Assembly: GCF_918698085.1 (NCBI RefSeq)
Contig: NZ_CAKKLP010000014.1
Location: 1-64,000, forward strand
Length of the DNA stretch: 64,000 bases
Origin: Chryseobacterium sp. Bi04
Lineage (GTDB): Bacteria; Bacteroidota; Bacteroidia; Flavobacteriales; Weeksellaceae
Direction of reading: 5' to 3'
Shown here piece after piece: positions 55,321-64,000 of this stretch. The notes below the pieces were generated by a model. It had not been told where the DNA came from, ran no database searches, and saw only the letters and a program-made list of their open reading frames with translations. Each line of letters opens with the position of its first letter. Within the stretch, counting starts at the first letter, position 1. Both the position numbers and the translations under genes were made by a program.

Positions 55321-56031
55321 CTAGCCTTTTGCTTTTTCATCTGTAAAAACCTGAAAGCCCTCTTTTTTATCAATAAGCTGCAGGGGATATAATTTAGGAT
55401 TATACTCTCCCTGTAATACTTCATTCAGTGCATGTTTTTTGGATTCTCCGAATGCTACAACCAGTATATTTTCGGCTTTGTTGATCAACGGTGCAGTCAG
55501 CGTAATCCTAAACATTTCCTGAGGTTTCAGATAAAAGGCAGAAACCCACTTTTCATGTTCGTTAAGAACTTCTTCACCTGGAAATAATGAAGCGGTATGG
55601 CCATCATCTCCCATTCCTAAAAGGATAAAATCAAAAACGCCTTCATTACCAAGAACACTTTTTATCTGTTGCTCATAGTCTTTAGCATAATCTTCCGGCA
55701 ATATTCCTTCCTGATACATAGGAAAAATGTGGTTTTTAGTAACAGGAACCTGATTAAGCAGTGTCTCAAACGTCATACGTGCATTGCTTTTCTCATCATC
55801 AAGAGGAACCCATCGCTCATCCACCCAGAAAAAGTATATCTTATTCCATTCCACCTTTCCGGCATAGTCTTCGGTTGCCAACAATTTAAAAATCGCTTTT
55901 GGAGAAGAGCCTCCGCTTAATGCTACTGTAAAACGGTTATTTTTACGGATAGATTCTTTTGAAAGATCAACAAATGTATCTGCTGCCTTTCGGTACAGCT
56001 TTTCTAAATCATTAAATACTGTAATATTCAT
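55321..56031 (-). CDS. pgl: 6-phosphogluconolactonase
   Basis: This 236-residue enzyme of the NagB/Pgl fold has FTVALSGGSSPKAIFKLLA, VEWNKIYFFWVDERWVPLDDEKSN and FILLGMGDDGHTASLFPGE, which form the phosphate- and substrate-binding site. It hydrolyses 6-phosphogluconolactone in the oxidative pentose phosphate pathway. It is the third gene of the leftward operon gnd-zwf-pgl, 26 bases after zwf. Confidence 0.94.
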   Translation of the reverse strand: MNITVFNDLEKLYRKAADTFVDLSKESIRKNNRFTVALSGGSSPKAIFKLLATEDYAGKVEWNKIYFFWVDERWVPLDDEKSNARMTFETLLNQVPVTKNHIFPMYQEGILPEDYAKDYEQQIKSVLGNEGVFDFILLGMGDDGHTASLFPGEEVLNEHEKWVSAFYLKPQEMFRITLTAPLINKAENILVVAFGESKKHALNEVLQGEYNPKLYPLQLIDKKEGFQVFTDEKAKG

Positions 56032-56057
56032 TTTCGTCTGTTTAAATTGATATGGTA

Positions 56058-57536
56058 TTATACCCAGCTGTGGCCCTGTCTTTCCACCAATGCAAAACTC
56101 TCTTCCGGTCCCCAGCTTCCCGCGCTATAGTTTGGAAAGGATGAATCTTTATTATTCTCCCAGGCTTCCTGAATTGTTTTTACAACATCCCAGGCTTCTT
56201 CTACCTGATCAGAACGCATAAATAGTGTAAGATCGCCTAAAAGAGCATCCAATAGTAACGTTTCATATGCTTCGGGAGTATCTTCCTGGCAGGCAAAGTA
56301 ATCAAAGATCATTTCTACCGGCTGTAGAACCAGTGACAGCCCCGGCTTTTTGGTCATAAACTGCAGTCTGATATCCATCATTGGCTGAATATTAATAATG
56401 AGCCTGTTTGCCGACAAAAGGTGACTTCCTGAAAAAGTAGAATGCGGAAGAGGCTTAAACTGAATGGTAATATAAGAGTGTTTCTCTTTCATTTTTTTTC
56501 CGGTACGGACATAGAAAGGAACATCTTGCCATCTTTCATTATCGAGATAAAATTTTATAGCGGCAAAAGTTTCTGTATTGGAATCTGCAGCAATTCCATC
56601 TTCCTGGCGATAGCCTTTTGCCTCAGTTCCGTTGATTGTACTTTTTGCATATTGTCCTCTTACTGCATAATGATCTACCTGATCCGGGGAGATCCTGCGT
56701 ATAGATTTCAAAACATCTACTTTCCGGTCTCTAATCTCACCCGACTGTAAAGAAGCCGGTGGTTCTATGGCCACCATACAGAGAATCTGTAATAAGTGGT
56801 TTTGAATCATATCTTTCAGGGCACCGGTCTGCTCATAAAAAGCCCCTCTTGTTTCTACTCCTACTTCTTCAGCCACTGTAATCTGTACAGATTCTATATA
56901 CTTATGATCCCATAAAGGCTCAAAAATAGAATTTCCAAATCTGAATGCCAATATATTCTGTACGGTTTCTTTTCCTAAATAGTGATCGATACGGTAGATC
57001 TGCTCTTCTTCGAATGTCTGCGCAAGCAGGCTGTTGAGCTCAATTGCGGATTGTTTATCATGTCCAAAGGGTTTTTCAATAATAATCCGGTCTTTTTTAG
57101 CATCAGAAGCTAAAGCTGTATTTTTAATATGGTTAGAAATCGTAGCAATGAAATTCGGGCCAATGGATAAATAAAACAACCTGTTGGCTCTTATTCCGTA
57201 AACAGTATCAAAATCTTTTAATTTCTGATGAAGATCCTGATACGAGCTTTCCTGATCCAGCTGATGCTGAAAGTAGGTAATATGGGCTTGAAAGCCTGCC
57301 CAATCTTCGGAAGTTATTTTTTTTCTGGAGAATTTCTCCAGATTTTCTTTAACATAGCTTCTAAAATATTCGTCGGTATTATCTGCTCTTCCTAATGCAA
57401 CAATATTAAAACCTTTAGGCATTCTACCATCGATATATAAATTATAAAACGCCGGAAAAAGTTTTCTTTTCGCCAGATCTCCTGTAGCACCAAAAATAAT
57501 AATTGTAGTTGGCTGCAAGATTTTATTTTCATTCAT
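56058..57536 (-). CDS. zwf: Glucose-6-phosphate 1-dehydrogenase
   Basis: This 492-residue enzyme has the coenzyme motif IFGATGDLAKRKLFPAFY and IIEKPFGHDKQSA. The active-site signature is RIDHYLGKE, with the catalytic His in the pattern. It oxidises glucose-6-phosphate with NADP and begins the oxidative pentose phosphate pathway. I chose the start MNENKIL, which leaves 11 bases after gnd; the longer frame would overlap gnd and adds no conserved sequence. Confidence 0.96.
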   Translation of the reverse strand: MNENKILQPTTIIIFGATGDLAKRKLFPAFYNLYIDGRMPKGFNIVALGRADNTDEYFRSYVKENLEKFSRKKITSEDWAGFQAHITYFQHQLDQESSYQDLHQKLKDFDTVYGIRANRLFYLSIGPNFIATISNHIKNTALASDAKKDRIIIEKPFGHDKQSAIELNSLLAQTFEEEQIYRIDHYLGKETVQNILAFRFGNSIFEPLWDHKYIESVQITVAEEVGVETRGAFYEQTGALKDMIQNHLLQILCMVAIEPPASLQSGEIRDRKVDVLKSIRRISPDQVDHYAVRGQYAKSTINGTEAKGYRQEDGIAADSNTETFAAIKFYLDNERWQDVPFYVRTGKKMKEKHSYITIQFKPLPHSTFSGSHLLSANRLIINIQPMMDIRLQFMTKKPGLSLVLQPVEMIFDYFACQEDTPEAYETLLLDALLGDLTLFMRSDQVEEAWDVVKTIQEAWENNKDSSFPNYSAGSWGPEESFALVERQGHSWV

Positions 57537-57547
57537 TTTTCCGAATT

Positions 57548-58966
57548 TTAATTGTTTGCACTGTTCCATACCGTATGAAAAACACCTTCTCTGTCTACTC
57601 GCTGGTAGGTATGTGCACCAAAATAATCACGTTGGGCCTGGATAAGATTTACCGGTAAAGATTCTGTGGTATAGGCATCGAAATATCCTAAAGCCGTCTG
57701 AATTCCTAAACTTGAAATTCCGTTTTCAGCAGCATATCCTGCGGTTTTTCTTAATGCCTTAAGTTTCGATTTAACAAGAAAAGCAATATCGTGATCTAGT
57801 AAAATATTAGAAAGATTAGGGTCTTTGGTATATGCAGCATAGAACTTCTCCAGCAATACCGAACGGATAATACATCCTCCCCGCCATATTTTTACAACAT
57901 CCTTCAGCGGAATCTGAAAGCTATACTCTTCGGATGCTTTCACCAGCAAAGCCAAACCTTGTGCATAGCTTATTAATGTGGCCAGGAAAAGAGCATCTCC
58001 CACTTCCTGAATGAATACCTTATTATCCTCCGGAGCTGTAATTTTTTTTTCAGTATAGAGTTGGGAAGCCTGAATCCTCTCTTCTTTATAGGCTGATAAA
58101 ATTCTTGATGTTACTGCGATATCAATGGTTGGGATAGAAACCCCAATTTCCATAGCTTGTTCAGAAGTCCATTTTCCGGTTCCTTTGGCTCCGGCTTTAT
58201 CTAAAATCTGATCTACAAGAAAACTATCGGTTAATGTATCTTTCTGCTTAAAAATATCTTTCGTGATTTCAATCAAAAAAGAATTCATTTCTCCGTTATT
58301 CCATTCTTTGAAAACTTCGTAGAGCTGATCATTATTTAATCCCGCTCCTCTTTTTAAGAGATCATAAGCTTCGCTGATAAGCTGCATAATGGCATATTCA
58401 ATTCCGTTGTGCACCATTTTCACATAGTTTCCGGCAGAGCCTTTTCCCATATATGCTGTACAGGCTTCGTTATCCACTTTTGCAGCAATGGCTTCAAGCA
58501 TGGGCTGAAGATGGGTAAATGCTTCCAGATCTCCTCCCGGCATAATGCTGGGGCCTGTTCTGGCTCCCTTTTCTCCACCTGAAACTCCCATTCCCATAAA
58601 GTGCAGATTTTTTGAAGCTAAATCTTCCACACGTCTATTGGTATCTTTAAAGTATGAATTCCCTGCATCAATAACAATATCTCCTTTGCTTAAAAGGGGT
58701 GTAATATTTTCTAATACTGCATCTACGGGTTTACCTGCAGGAACCATAAGAATAATCTTTCGGGGTATTTCCAGTGAAGCTACAAATTCTTCTAACGTTC
58801 CTGTACCTTTTACTTTCATTTGTGAAGAAGCACCCTCCTGTAATTCCTTTATTTTCAAATCATCAAGATCGAATCCTGCGATTGAAAAACCATTATCTGC
58901 AATATTATAAAGAAGATTACGACCCATTACTCCAAGGCCGATCATTCCATAATTATATCTCTCCAT
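57548..58966 (-). CDS. gnd: 6-phosphogluconate dehydrogenase, decarboxylating
   Basis: This 472-residue enzyme has the NADP fold (YGMIGLGVMGRNLLYNIADNG), DAGNSYFKDTNRR, the active-site run MGMGVSGGEKGARTGPSIMP and the lysine/histidine pair KMVHNGIEYA. Its length is typical of the long homodimeric form. It turns 6-phosphogluconate into ribulose-5-phosphate and makes NADPH. It is the first gene of the operon, so gene order is reversed relative to the pathway. Confidence 0.96.
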   Translation of the reverse strand: MERYNYGMIGLGVMGRNLLYNIADNGFSIAGFDLDDLKIKELQEGASSQMKVKGTGTLEEFVASLEIPRKIILMVPAGKPVDAVLENITPLLSKGDIVIDAGNSYFKDTNRRVEDLASKNLHFMGMGVSGGEKGARTGPSIMPGGDLEAFTHLQPMLEAIAAKVDNEACTAYMGKGSAGNYVKMVHNGIEYAIMQLISEAYDLLKRGAGLNNDQLYEVFKEWNNGEMNSFLIEITKDIFKQKDTLTDSFLVDQILDKAGAKGTGKWTSEQAMEIGVSIPTIDIAVTSRILSAYKEERIQASQLYTEKKITAPEDNKVFIQEVGDALFLATLISYAQGLALLVKASEEYSFQIPLKDVVKIWRGGCIIRSVLLEKFYAAYTKDPNLSNILLDHDIAFLVKSKLKALRKTAGYAAENGISSLGIQTALGYFDAYTTESLPVNLIQAQRDYFGAHTYQRVDREGVFHTVWNSANN

Positions 58967-59328
58967 TGTATTGATATTAATATAAATTCTGTTTTAAAGA
59001 GAATAAATTTACGTAAATGCCTATCAGGAAAAAAATAAAAGAATAGAAAAAATTTCCAGGCTTTTTGCTTATCACTTATTTCTAAAACAATAATTTTATA
59101 GGATCATCATATAAAACCTCTGCTTTATTCTTCTCAGGATACTTAGAATCAACTTATTCTATGTTGTATTTGCTGGAAAAAGTCAACACATTGTGAACAA
59201 AAACTCCATTCTTCATGAGTCTCTTTATTATAAAATTAATAAAATTCAATCGTTATAATGGGAACGATCTATTAAAATGGTACTGGTTTTTGGCATAATT
59301 AACCTTATATTTACCAAAATTTAAATTA
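58967..59328. other. Divergent promoter region of gnd and the gene at 59329
   Basis: About 360 AT-rich bases. A near-match -7 box for gnd (TAAATTTA, minus strand) lies near 59008; TATATTTA at 59306-59313 may serve the rightward gene. No ORF or repeat was seen. Confidence 0.4.
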
Positions 59329-59688
59329 ATGAATTATAAGCTTGAGCTTAATACGCAGAAGCCTAACTCTAAAATTGTTTTTAATACGATCATATTTGAT
59401 TCGTTCAAAGTTAATATTGTAGAAAGATATATTGGATCTATGCAATCCCGTCCAACGTTATGTGAAGCTTTATTTAAAGTGAGAACGTTAGATGATGATC
59501 TGATTAAAAGAAGAGACGGTAATGTAAGAATAAAAATTAAAGGTGATCAGTTTGAAACTTATCAGCAATTAACAGGAAGGCTGAGCTCTTACGAATATAA
59601 AAACAAACTGATCAACAGAAAAGATGCTGAGCAGGATTATGTACATTTTATTTTGAGCTTAGTGATATCTAATTATCAGCTTAATTAA
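59329..59688 (+). CDS. Conserved-looking hypothetical protein
   Basis: This 119-residue protein is not one I recognise. It is basic and soluble, with no signal peptide or membrane helix, and seems to alternate strands (KIVFNTIIFDSFKVNIVERYIG, GNVRIKIKGDQFETYQQL) and one C-terminal helix (QDYVHFILSLVISNY). Codon use looks like that of its neighbours and a plausible promoter lies upstream, so I regard it as real. It stands alone between gnd and a Crp/Fnr regulator. Confidence 0.6.
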   Translation: MNYKLELNTQKPNSKIVFNTIIFDSFKVNIVERYIGSMQSRPTLCEALFKVRTLDDDLIKRRDGNVRIKIKGDQFETYQQLTGRLSSYEYKNKLINRKDAEQDYVHFILSLVISNYQLN

Positions 59689-59700
59689 ATTCACCTCTCT

Positions 59701-59723
59701 GGCGCGGGCTTCTCGCTCGTGCC
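59701..59723. repeat. GC-rich imperfect palindrome, REP-like
   Basis: GGCGCGGGC and GCTCGTGCC flank TTCTC and pair with two wobble positions. The GC content is far above the surroundings. It may be a member of a dispersed palindromic repeat family; only this copy was noticed in the window. Confidence 0.5.
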
Positions 59724-59894
59724 ACTCATCACTACCTCATTCCTGGTCTACTTTGCAGACCGTAACCTTTATAAATTATAAAGAAGGAGGATGATCTGTG
59801 TCTTTATTTTATAGGGTACTGCTCATCACTCCATATAAATTTCTGCTGAAAGAAAAAAATAGGTTGCATATCTATAAAGAACAAACTAACTTCA

Positions 59895-59902
59895 TACTTT
59901 TG
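59895..59902 (+). promoter_or_regulatory. Promoter -7 box of the second Crp/Fnr gene
   Basis: TACTTTTG matches TAnnTTTG exactly, with a leader of about 75 bases to the ATG at 59984. Confidence 0.55.
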
Positions 59903-59983
59903 AAAATTGTACAGGCTCCCGTTTTTTCGGAAGCTTTTCTCCTTTAAGCTATAAAATATAGGATAAGATTAATACATTAGGTT

Positions 59984-60601
59984 ATGAAAAAAACGATAAG
60001 TTGTATGAATATTGATGAGAATATTCTTTATTCATTTGGGGGTGAAAGTATAAAATACAAAGCAAAAGAGTTTATTTTCAAAGAAGGAGACCATTCACTG
60101 TATTATTTTCAGGTAATAAGCGGCAAGGTAAAGCTGAATACATTTAATGATGACGGAAAAGAATTCATCCAGAATATTCTGGGTAAAAATCAAAGTTTTG
60201 GAGATCCGCTTTTATTTATTGACAGGCTCTATCCTACTAATGCGGTAAGCTTAGAGGCTGTAGAGATTATTAGAATGCCCAAGGCCAGTTTCATTGAAAT
60301 GCTGCAAAAATTTCCTGATCTGTCTTTAGAAATGAATGCCTGTCTGTCACAAAGGTTATACTATAACAGTTTAATGGTTCGGAATATGGCTTCTCAAAAT
60401 CCTATTCACCGTTTACAGGGCTTAATGGAGTATCTGAAGAGTTACTATGACGGAGACTGTCAACATTGCTTTCCGGTAGAGCTTACCCGCCAGCAGATTG
60501 CCGATCTGACCGGTCTGCGGGTAGAAACAGTAATAAGGATTATAAAAAAAATGGTAAATCAGGAAATCATAAAGCTTGACGGGCGTAGAATTCTTTATTG
60601 A
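59984..60601 (+). CDS. Crp/Fnr-family regulator (paralog of 50006-50602)
   Basis: This 205-residue protein has a beta-roll sensor (KEFIFKEGDHSLYYFQVISGKVKLNTFNDDGKEF) and a winged HTH (TRQQIADLTGLRVETVIRIIKKMVNQEIIKL) almost the same as the regulator at 50006. The shared recognition helix suggests that both may bind the same DNA sites in response to different signals. No cysteine cluster for iron-sulfur sensing is evident. It has its own promoter and a downstream hairpin. Confidence 0.86.
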   Translation: MKKTISCMNIDENILYSFGGESIKYKAKEFIFKEGDHSLYYFQVISGKVKLNTFNDDGKEFIQNILGKNQSFGDPLLFIDRLYPTNAVSLEAVEIIRMPKASFIEMLQKFPDLSLEMNACLSQRLYYNSLMVRNMASQNPIHRLQGLMEYLKSYYDGDCQHCFPVELTRQQIADLTGLRVETVIRIIKKMVNQEIIKLDGRRILY

Positions 60602-60745
60602 TGCATAGTTGCTTTAACTGGATTTCCATAAGTATCTACCACAAAGGTTTATAATTTTTTTCTAATAAGTTCCAGACCGTAGAAGTCCCCATTTTTCAGA
60701 ATTAATCTGATTTTCATATTAAAAATAAAACGTCTTGAAGAAAAT

Positions 60746-60779
60746 AAAACAACACCAATAAAATTATTAGTGTTGTTTT
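60746..60779. terminator. Bidirectional hairpin terminator
   Basis: AAAACAACACCAATAA pairs with TTATTAGTGTTGTTTT with one mismatch and a 2-base gap. It separates the Crp/Fnr gene from the convergent glycan genes. Confidence 0.7.
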
Positions 60780-60809
60780 GTATTTTAATTGTATTTGGTG
60801 ATAACAGCA

Positions 60810-62600
60810 CTATTTGCTGATTGAATTATGATAAACTGAATATTCTTTTTTATTTGAAAAAACTGCTAGCATTACTTCTGCAATTCTCTTTTTATCATCT
60901 TCTGAGAGATTGGATCCGGACGGCAGACATAAGCTCTTTCCGAACAAGTCCTCTGCTACTTTTCCGCCGTAATAAGGTGCATCTTTAAATATAGGCTGTA
61001 AATGCATTGGCTTCCAGATTGGACGGGATTCTATATTTTCATTTAGAAATGCAAGACGCAGGTCTTCATAGCTTTTTGAAGTCTTTGTCTCGTCAATGGT
61101 GATAACAGACAGCCAATGATTGCTATAAAAATCAGAGTTCGGTTCTGAAAATAATTTTACTCCTTCTATATTTTTACAAATCTCGGAATAAAAATCATGC
61201 ATTTTTCTACGGCCTTCTATCCTATCGTTTAAAACTTCCATTTGTCCTCTTCCCACTCCTGCACTAATATTACTCATCCTGTAATTATATCCAATTTCAG
61301 AGTGCTGATAATGCGGGGCATTATCTCTGGCCTGCGTAGAAAGAAAGACTGTTTTTTCCTTGTCTTCATCATTATGACAGACTAAGGCACCTCCTCCGGA
61401 AGTTGTAATAATTTTGTTACCATTGAATGAGAGAATACCAAAACGTCCAAAAGTACCGCAAGCTTTCCCTTTATATTTGGACCCCAATGATTCGGCACCG
61501 TCTTCAATTAAAGGAATGTTGTACTCATTGGCTATTGCTGAGATTTCATCCATTTTTGCCGGCATTCCATACAGGTTAACGACAATAATAGCCTTTGGTT
61601 TTTTACCTTTTGCAATTCTATCTTCTATGGCTTCCTGTAAAGCTACGGGACACATATTCCAGGTATCTTTTTCGGAGTCTATAAAAACAGGATTCGCTCC
61701 CAGGTAGACAATTGGATTTGCAGAGGCAGAAAATGTCATAGACTGGCATATCACTTCATCACCGTGACCAACATTGCATTCTATCAATGCCAAATGTAAA
61801 GCAGCTGTTCCTGCAGAAAGTGCAGCTATTTTTACATCTTCACTCAAGAATATTTCCAAATCTTGCTCAAAACCATCAACATTTGGTCCTAAAGGTGCTA
61901 CCCAGTTTGAATCAAATGCTTCCTTAACGTACTTTAATTCGTTTCCACCCATATGGGGAGATGATAACCATATTTTTGATTTCATATTTTTACTGTTCTG
62001 GATTTTTAAACTTCTACTTTTTATAATTTTACCGGGATTGCCTACTACTGTAGACCCGGCTGGGACATCGTTAATAATAACAGCACCGGCACCAATGGTG
62101 CACCACTTTCCAATTTCTATACCTTGTATAACACTAGCACCTGTTCCTATATGGGTCCCTTCCCCTACAATTACATTTCCTGCAAGTGCTGCATTAGGTG
62201 AGATGTGAACAAAGTCTTCGATAACGCAATCGTGATCAACGGAAGCATTGGTATTGATGATACAGTGTCTACCTATATCTGCAGCCGCATTTATAGTAAC
62301 ACCAGGCATTACAATAGTACCTTCCCCTATCTGTAATCTTTTAGAGATTATAGATTTTGGGTGGATAAGTGTAACGTAATTGAACTGCTCATTTTGACTG
62401 ACAATTTTTTTTCGTAATTTATTATTGCCTATAGAAATAAATATATCTATATCAAAAGGCGGAATTTCATGAATAACAGGATAATTTAGTATTTTATGCT
62501 TAGACAGATTTTCATCAATGTAAGCTTTTATATTATAACCACATTCTTCAGCGACCTCAGCCACTACTTTGCCATGGCCACTTGCTCCGTATAAATACAT
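60810..62600 (-). CDS. Fused PglD-type acetyltransferase and PglE-type aminotransferase
   Basis: This 596-residue protein joins two enzymes. Residues 1-205 are a NeuD/PglD-like acetyltransferase: an N-terminal Rossmann-like part (YLYGASGHGKVVAEVAEECG), then a left-handed beta-helix of hexapeptide repeats (VIVGEGTHIGTGASVIQGIE). Residues 212-596 are a DegT/DnrJ/EryC1 aminotransferase with LSAGTAALHLAL, EDGAESLGSKYKG and the PLP lysine in LSFNGNKIITTSGGGAL. In Campylobacter, separate PglE and PglD act in sequence to make UDP-diacetylbacillosamine. The junction reads through in frame (KIQNSKNMKSKIW) at what looks like the old start codon. It precedes no further gene in this operon. Confidence 0.9.
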   Translation of the reverse strand: MYLYGASGHGKVVAEVAEECGYNIKAYIDENLSKHKILNYPVIHEIPPFDIDIFISIGNNKLRKKIVSQNEQFNYVTLIHPKSIISKRLQIGEGTIVMPGVTINAAADIGRHCIINTNASVDHDCVIEDFVHISPNAALAGNVIVGEGTHIGTGASVIQGIEIGKWCTIGAGAVIINDVPAGSTVVGNPGKIIKSRSLKIQNSKNMKSKIWLSSPHMGGNELKYVKEAFDSNWVAPLGPNVDGFEQDLEIFLSEDVKIAALSAGTAALHLALIECNVGHGDEVICQSMTFSASANPIVYLGANPVFIDSEKDTWNMCPVALQEAIEDRIAKGKKPKAIIVVNLYGMPAKMDEISAIANEYNIPLIEDGAESLGSKYKGKACGTFGRFGILSFNGNKIITTSGGGALVCHNDEDKEKTVFLSTQARDNAPHYQHSEIGYNYRMSNISAGVGRGQMEVLNDRIEGRRKMHDFYSEICKNIEGVKLFSEPNSDFYSNHWLSVITIDETKTSKSYEDLRLAFLNENIESRPIWKPMHLQPIFKDAPYYGGKVAEDLFGKSLCLPSGSNLSEDDKKRIAEVMLAVFSNKKEYSVYHNSISK

Positions 62601-62618
62601 ACTATCTACTTTTTAAAA

Positions 62619-63224
62619 TTAATTACTGCCATTAAAGGCTTCTATTGTTGCTTGTCCTACCTGATTTATCCCTTCTTTTTTTAGTACTTTTTTGAATGTA
62701 AGGATAACCACTTTGCAGTCTGTTGCAAATGACAAATGATCGATATACCAAATGTCTAGTTCAAATTTTTTGGTCCAGGAAATAGCATTTCTTCCATTTA
62801 CCTGTGCCCACCCTGTAATCCCGGGGCGGATATTGTGTCTGCGTTTCTGAGATTCATTATATAGAGACAAATATTGTGGCAGCAGAGGTCTTGGACCTAT
62901 CAGTGCCATGTCTCCTTTTAATACATTGATCAGCTGTGGAAGCTCATCTAAGGAAGTCTGGCGTATAAAACTTCCCACGGGTGTTAAACGTTCCGAATCA
63001 GGCAGATAATTACCTTTTTCATCTTTCTTGTCATTCATTGTCTTAAACTTAATGATGTTGAACATCTTTTCATTCAGACCTGGCCTGGTTTGCACAAAAA
63101 AAGGTTTTCCCTGATTTGCGAAATACAGTAAGACCATAACAATAATAAAAACAGGAGACAGCAAAATCAGTGCTATCAATGCAATCATAAAATCTATAAT
63201 CCTTTTAAAAAAAAATTGATACAT
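62619..63224 (-). CDS. PglC-like phosphoglycosyltransferase
   Basis: This 201-residue monotopic bacterial sugar transferase has one N-terminal reentrant hydrophobic segment (FFFKRIIDFMIALIALILLSPVF). It also has the family signatures FVQTRPGLNEKMFNIIKFKTM, SLDELPQLINVLKGDMALIGPRPL with the catalytic Asp-Glu pair, and RPGITGWAQVNGRN. It transfers a sugar phosphate from UDP-sugar, probably UDP-bacillosamine, to undecaprenyl phosphate at the inner membrane to start glycan assembly. The ATG here starts 5 bases after the upstream glycosyltransferase stop; a TTG 6 codons earlier is possible. Confidence 0.92.
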   Translation of the reverse strand: MYQFFFKRIIDFMIALIALILLSPVFIIVMVLLYFANQGKPFFVQTRPGLNEKMFNIIKFKTMNDKKDEKGNYLPDSERLTPVGSFIRQTSLDELPQLINVLKGDMALIGPRPLLPQYLSLYNESQKRRHNIRPGITGWAQVNGRNAISWTKKFELDIWYIDHLSFATDCKVVILTFKKVLKKEGINQVGQATIEAFNGSN

Positions 63225-63228
63225 GCTA

Positions 63229-64000
63229 TTATTTTTTTTCAATTAGAGTTTTATATTCATTTAATAAGGCATTCCATACTACTGATTGTTCGTAACGGGA
63301 CTGAATCATAGACCGTGCATTCTTTTTTAAATGCTGGTAATAATCTTTGTCCGTTATCATTCTCTCCATTGCTTCCTTCAGTTTTCCATTATTTTTTACA
63401 GGAACTATGATGCCATTCTGATCTTCAATAATAATTTCGTTACATCCATTGATATTGGAAACGATACTTGGCAGTTCCATTGCACCTGCCTGCATCACTA
63501 CATTGGGGAACCCTTCACGGTAACTTGGAAATGTCAATACATCAGCAATCGCAAAATAAGGGCGCACATCTTTCTGAAAACCGACAGATATAATATCCTT
63601 ATTATTCTCAATTTCTTTTAAAGTATCCGGATGCAATGGATCGAGTTCCTGCTCCAGTGGACCAACCAATAATAATTTGGCCCGGTACCGGGATCCTGCA
63701 TTTCTGCTTACATCAGAAAAAGCTGTTATCAGCTCATTGATTCCCTTGTCTCCTACCAAACGTCCTACAAATACAAATACGAAATCTGTATCCTCTATAT
63801 TTAATTCTTTTTTTAAAAGCTCTTTCTGTGTATCACTAATTTGTTCAGGTGAAAAGAATGTGGTATCAATTCCGTTCGAAGAGCCATTTCCTATTACTTT
63901 TAATTTGTACTGATCTGTATACTTATTTTGTACGATAAATTCATATAATCCTTTTGAATTGGGATACACCATTGTAGCAGAGGAATAGGTCAGTCTTTCT
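63229..64000 (-). CDS. Glycosyltransferase family 4-like (GT-B), 5' end outside the window
   Basis: The frame is open to the window edge, so the N-terminus is missing. The visible 256 residues are the C-terminal nucleotide-sugar-binding half of a GT-B glycosyltransferase: VFVGRLVGDKGINELITAF, VGFQKDVRPYFAIADVLTFPSYREGFPNVVMQAGAM with the E-x7-E type signature, and SIVSNINGCNEIIIEDQNG. It likely adds the next sugar to the lipid-linked glycan begun by the PglC-like enzyme just downstream. The acceptor is unknown. Confidence 0.9.
   Translation of the reverse strand, partial: ERLTYSSATMVYPNSKGLYEFIVQNKYTDQYKLKVIGNGSSNGIDTTFFSPEQISDTQKELLKKELNIEDTDFVFVFVGRLVGDKGINELITAFSDVSRNAGSRYRAKLLLVGPLEQELDPLHPDTLKEIENNKDIISVGFQKDVRPYFAIADVLTFPSYREGFPNVVMQAGAMELPSIVSNINGCNEIIIEDQNGIIVPVKNNGKLKEAMERMITDKDYYQHLKKNARSMIQSRYEQSVVWNALLNEYKTLIEKK

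Overview
This window looks like the chromosome of a member of the Bacteroidota, most likely a Chryseobacterium or close relative in the Weeksellaceae. The evidence is AT-rich DNA with Bacteroidota-type -7 promoter boxes (TAnnTTTG), a secreted protein with a type B sorting domain for the type IX secretion system, a short lysine-rich histone-like protein, and a type II-C CRISPR-Cas9 locus with a Cas9 of about 1,430 residues. I saw no rRNA, tRNA, insertion sequence or prophage. The family calls come from reading protein motifs; no database search was run.

Positions 1-2600 hold a T9SS-exported adhesin-like protein and a small XRE regulator. Positions 2900-10770 hold a complete type II-C CRISPR system. 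The array has 17 repeats and 16 spacers of 30 bases, 13 of them different, and reads rightward. It converges on a leftward operon cas9 - small unknown gene - cas1 - cas2. The tracrRNA lies upstream of cas9 and reads rightward. Between the cas9 promoter and the tracrRNA is a solitary crRNA-like unit: a truncated repeat that matches the tracrRNA antirepeat better than the array repeats do, followed by a strong terminator. The 11 bases directly before that repeat recur, in guide orientation, directly after the -7 box of the cas9 promoter. This looks like a built-in guide that lets Cas9 repress its own promoter through a short seed, similar in logic to Francisella scaRNA, Streptococcus tracr-L and CreR RNAs, but in a type II-C system. 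This is the main discovery candidate. The unknown gene between cas9 and cas1 is the second.

Positions 10800-20260 are mostly housekeeping and regulatory: tex, a HAD phosphatase, an M28 peptidase, a histone-like protein, a MocR regulator divergent from a GNAT enzyme, an AraC regulator and an MFS exporter. Positions 20700-25480 form a TolC-HlyD-ABC2-ABC2 efflux operon without its own ATPase. Positions 25590-35830 look like one regulon: NDH-2, a beta-propeller protein, an OmpW-like porin, cytochrome bd (cydAB), an AraC regulator, and a hydroxyacyl-CoA dehydrogenase with a class III CoA-transferase. Three promoters here carry the same three-part half-site array at identical spacing to the -7 box. 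One of them appears to drive only a short structured RNA.

Positions 36545-46925 join polyphosphate kinase, a large GAF-like protein, an HD phosphohydrolase fused to a Pycsar-type membrane effector domain, a metallophosphatase fused to an outer-membrane barrel, and a lipase. Positions 47095-60600 hold stress and regulatory genes (MarR with a 24-bp palindromic operator, USP, two Crp/Fnr paralogs, HxlR/azoreductase, TetR), the oxidative pentose phosphate operon gnd-zwf-pgl, and two copies of a 366-bp non-coding repeat that bracket a J-domain/KTSC gene and a RidA gene. The right end (60810-64000) is the start of a surface glycan locus with a PglD-PglE fusion, a PglC-like phosphoglycosyltransferase and a glycosyltransferase cut by the window edge.
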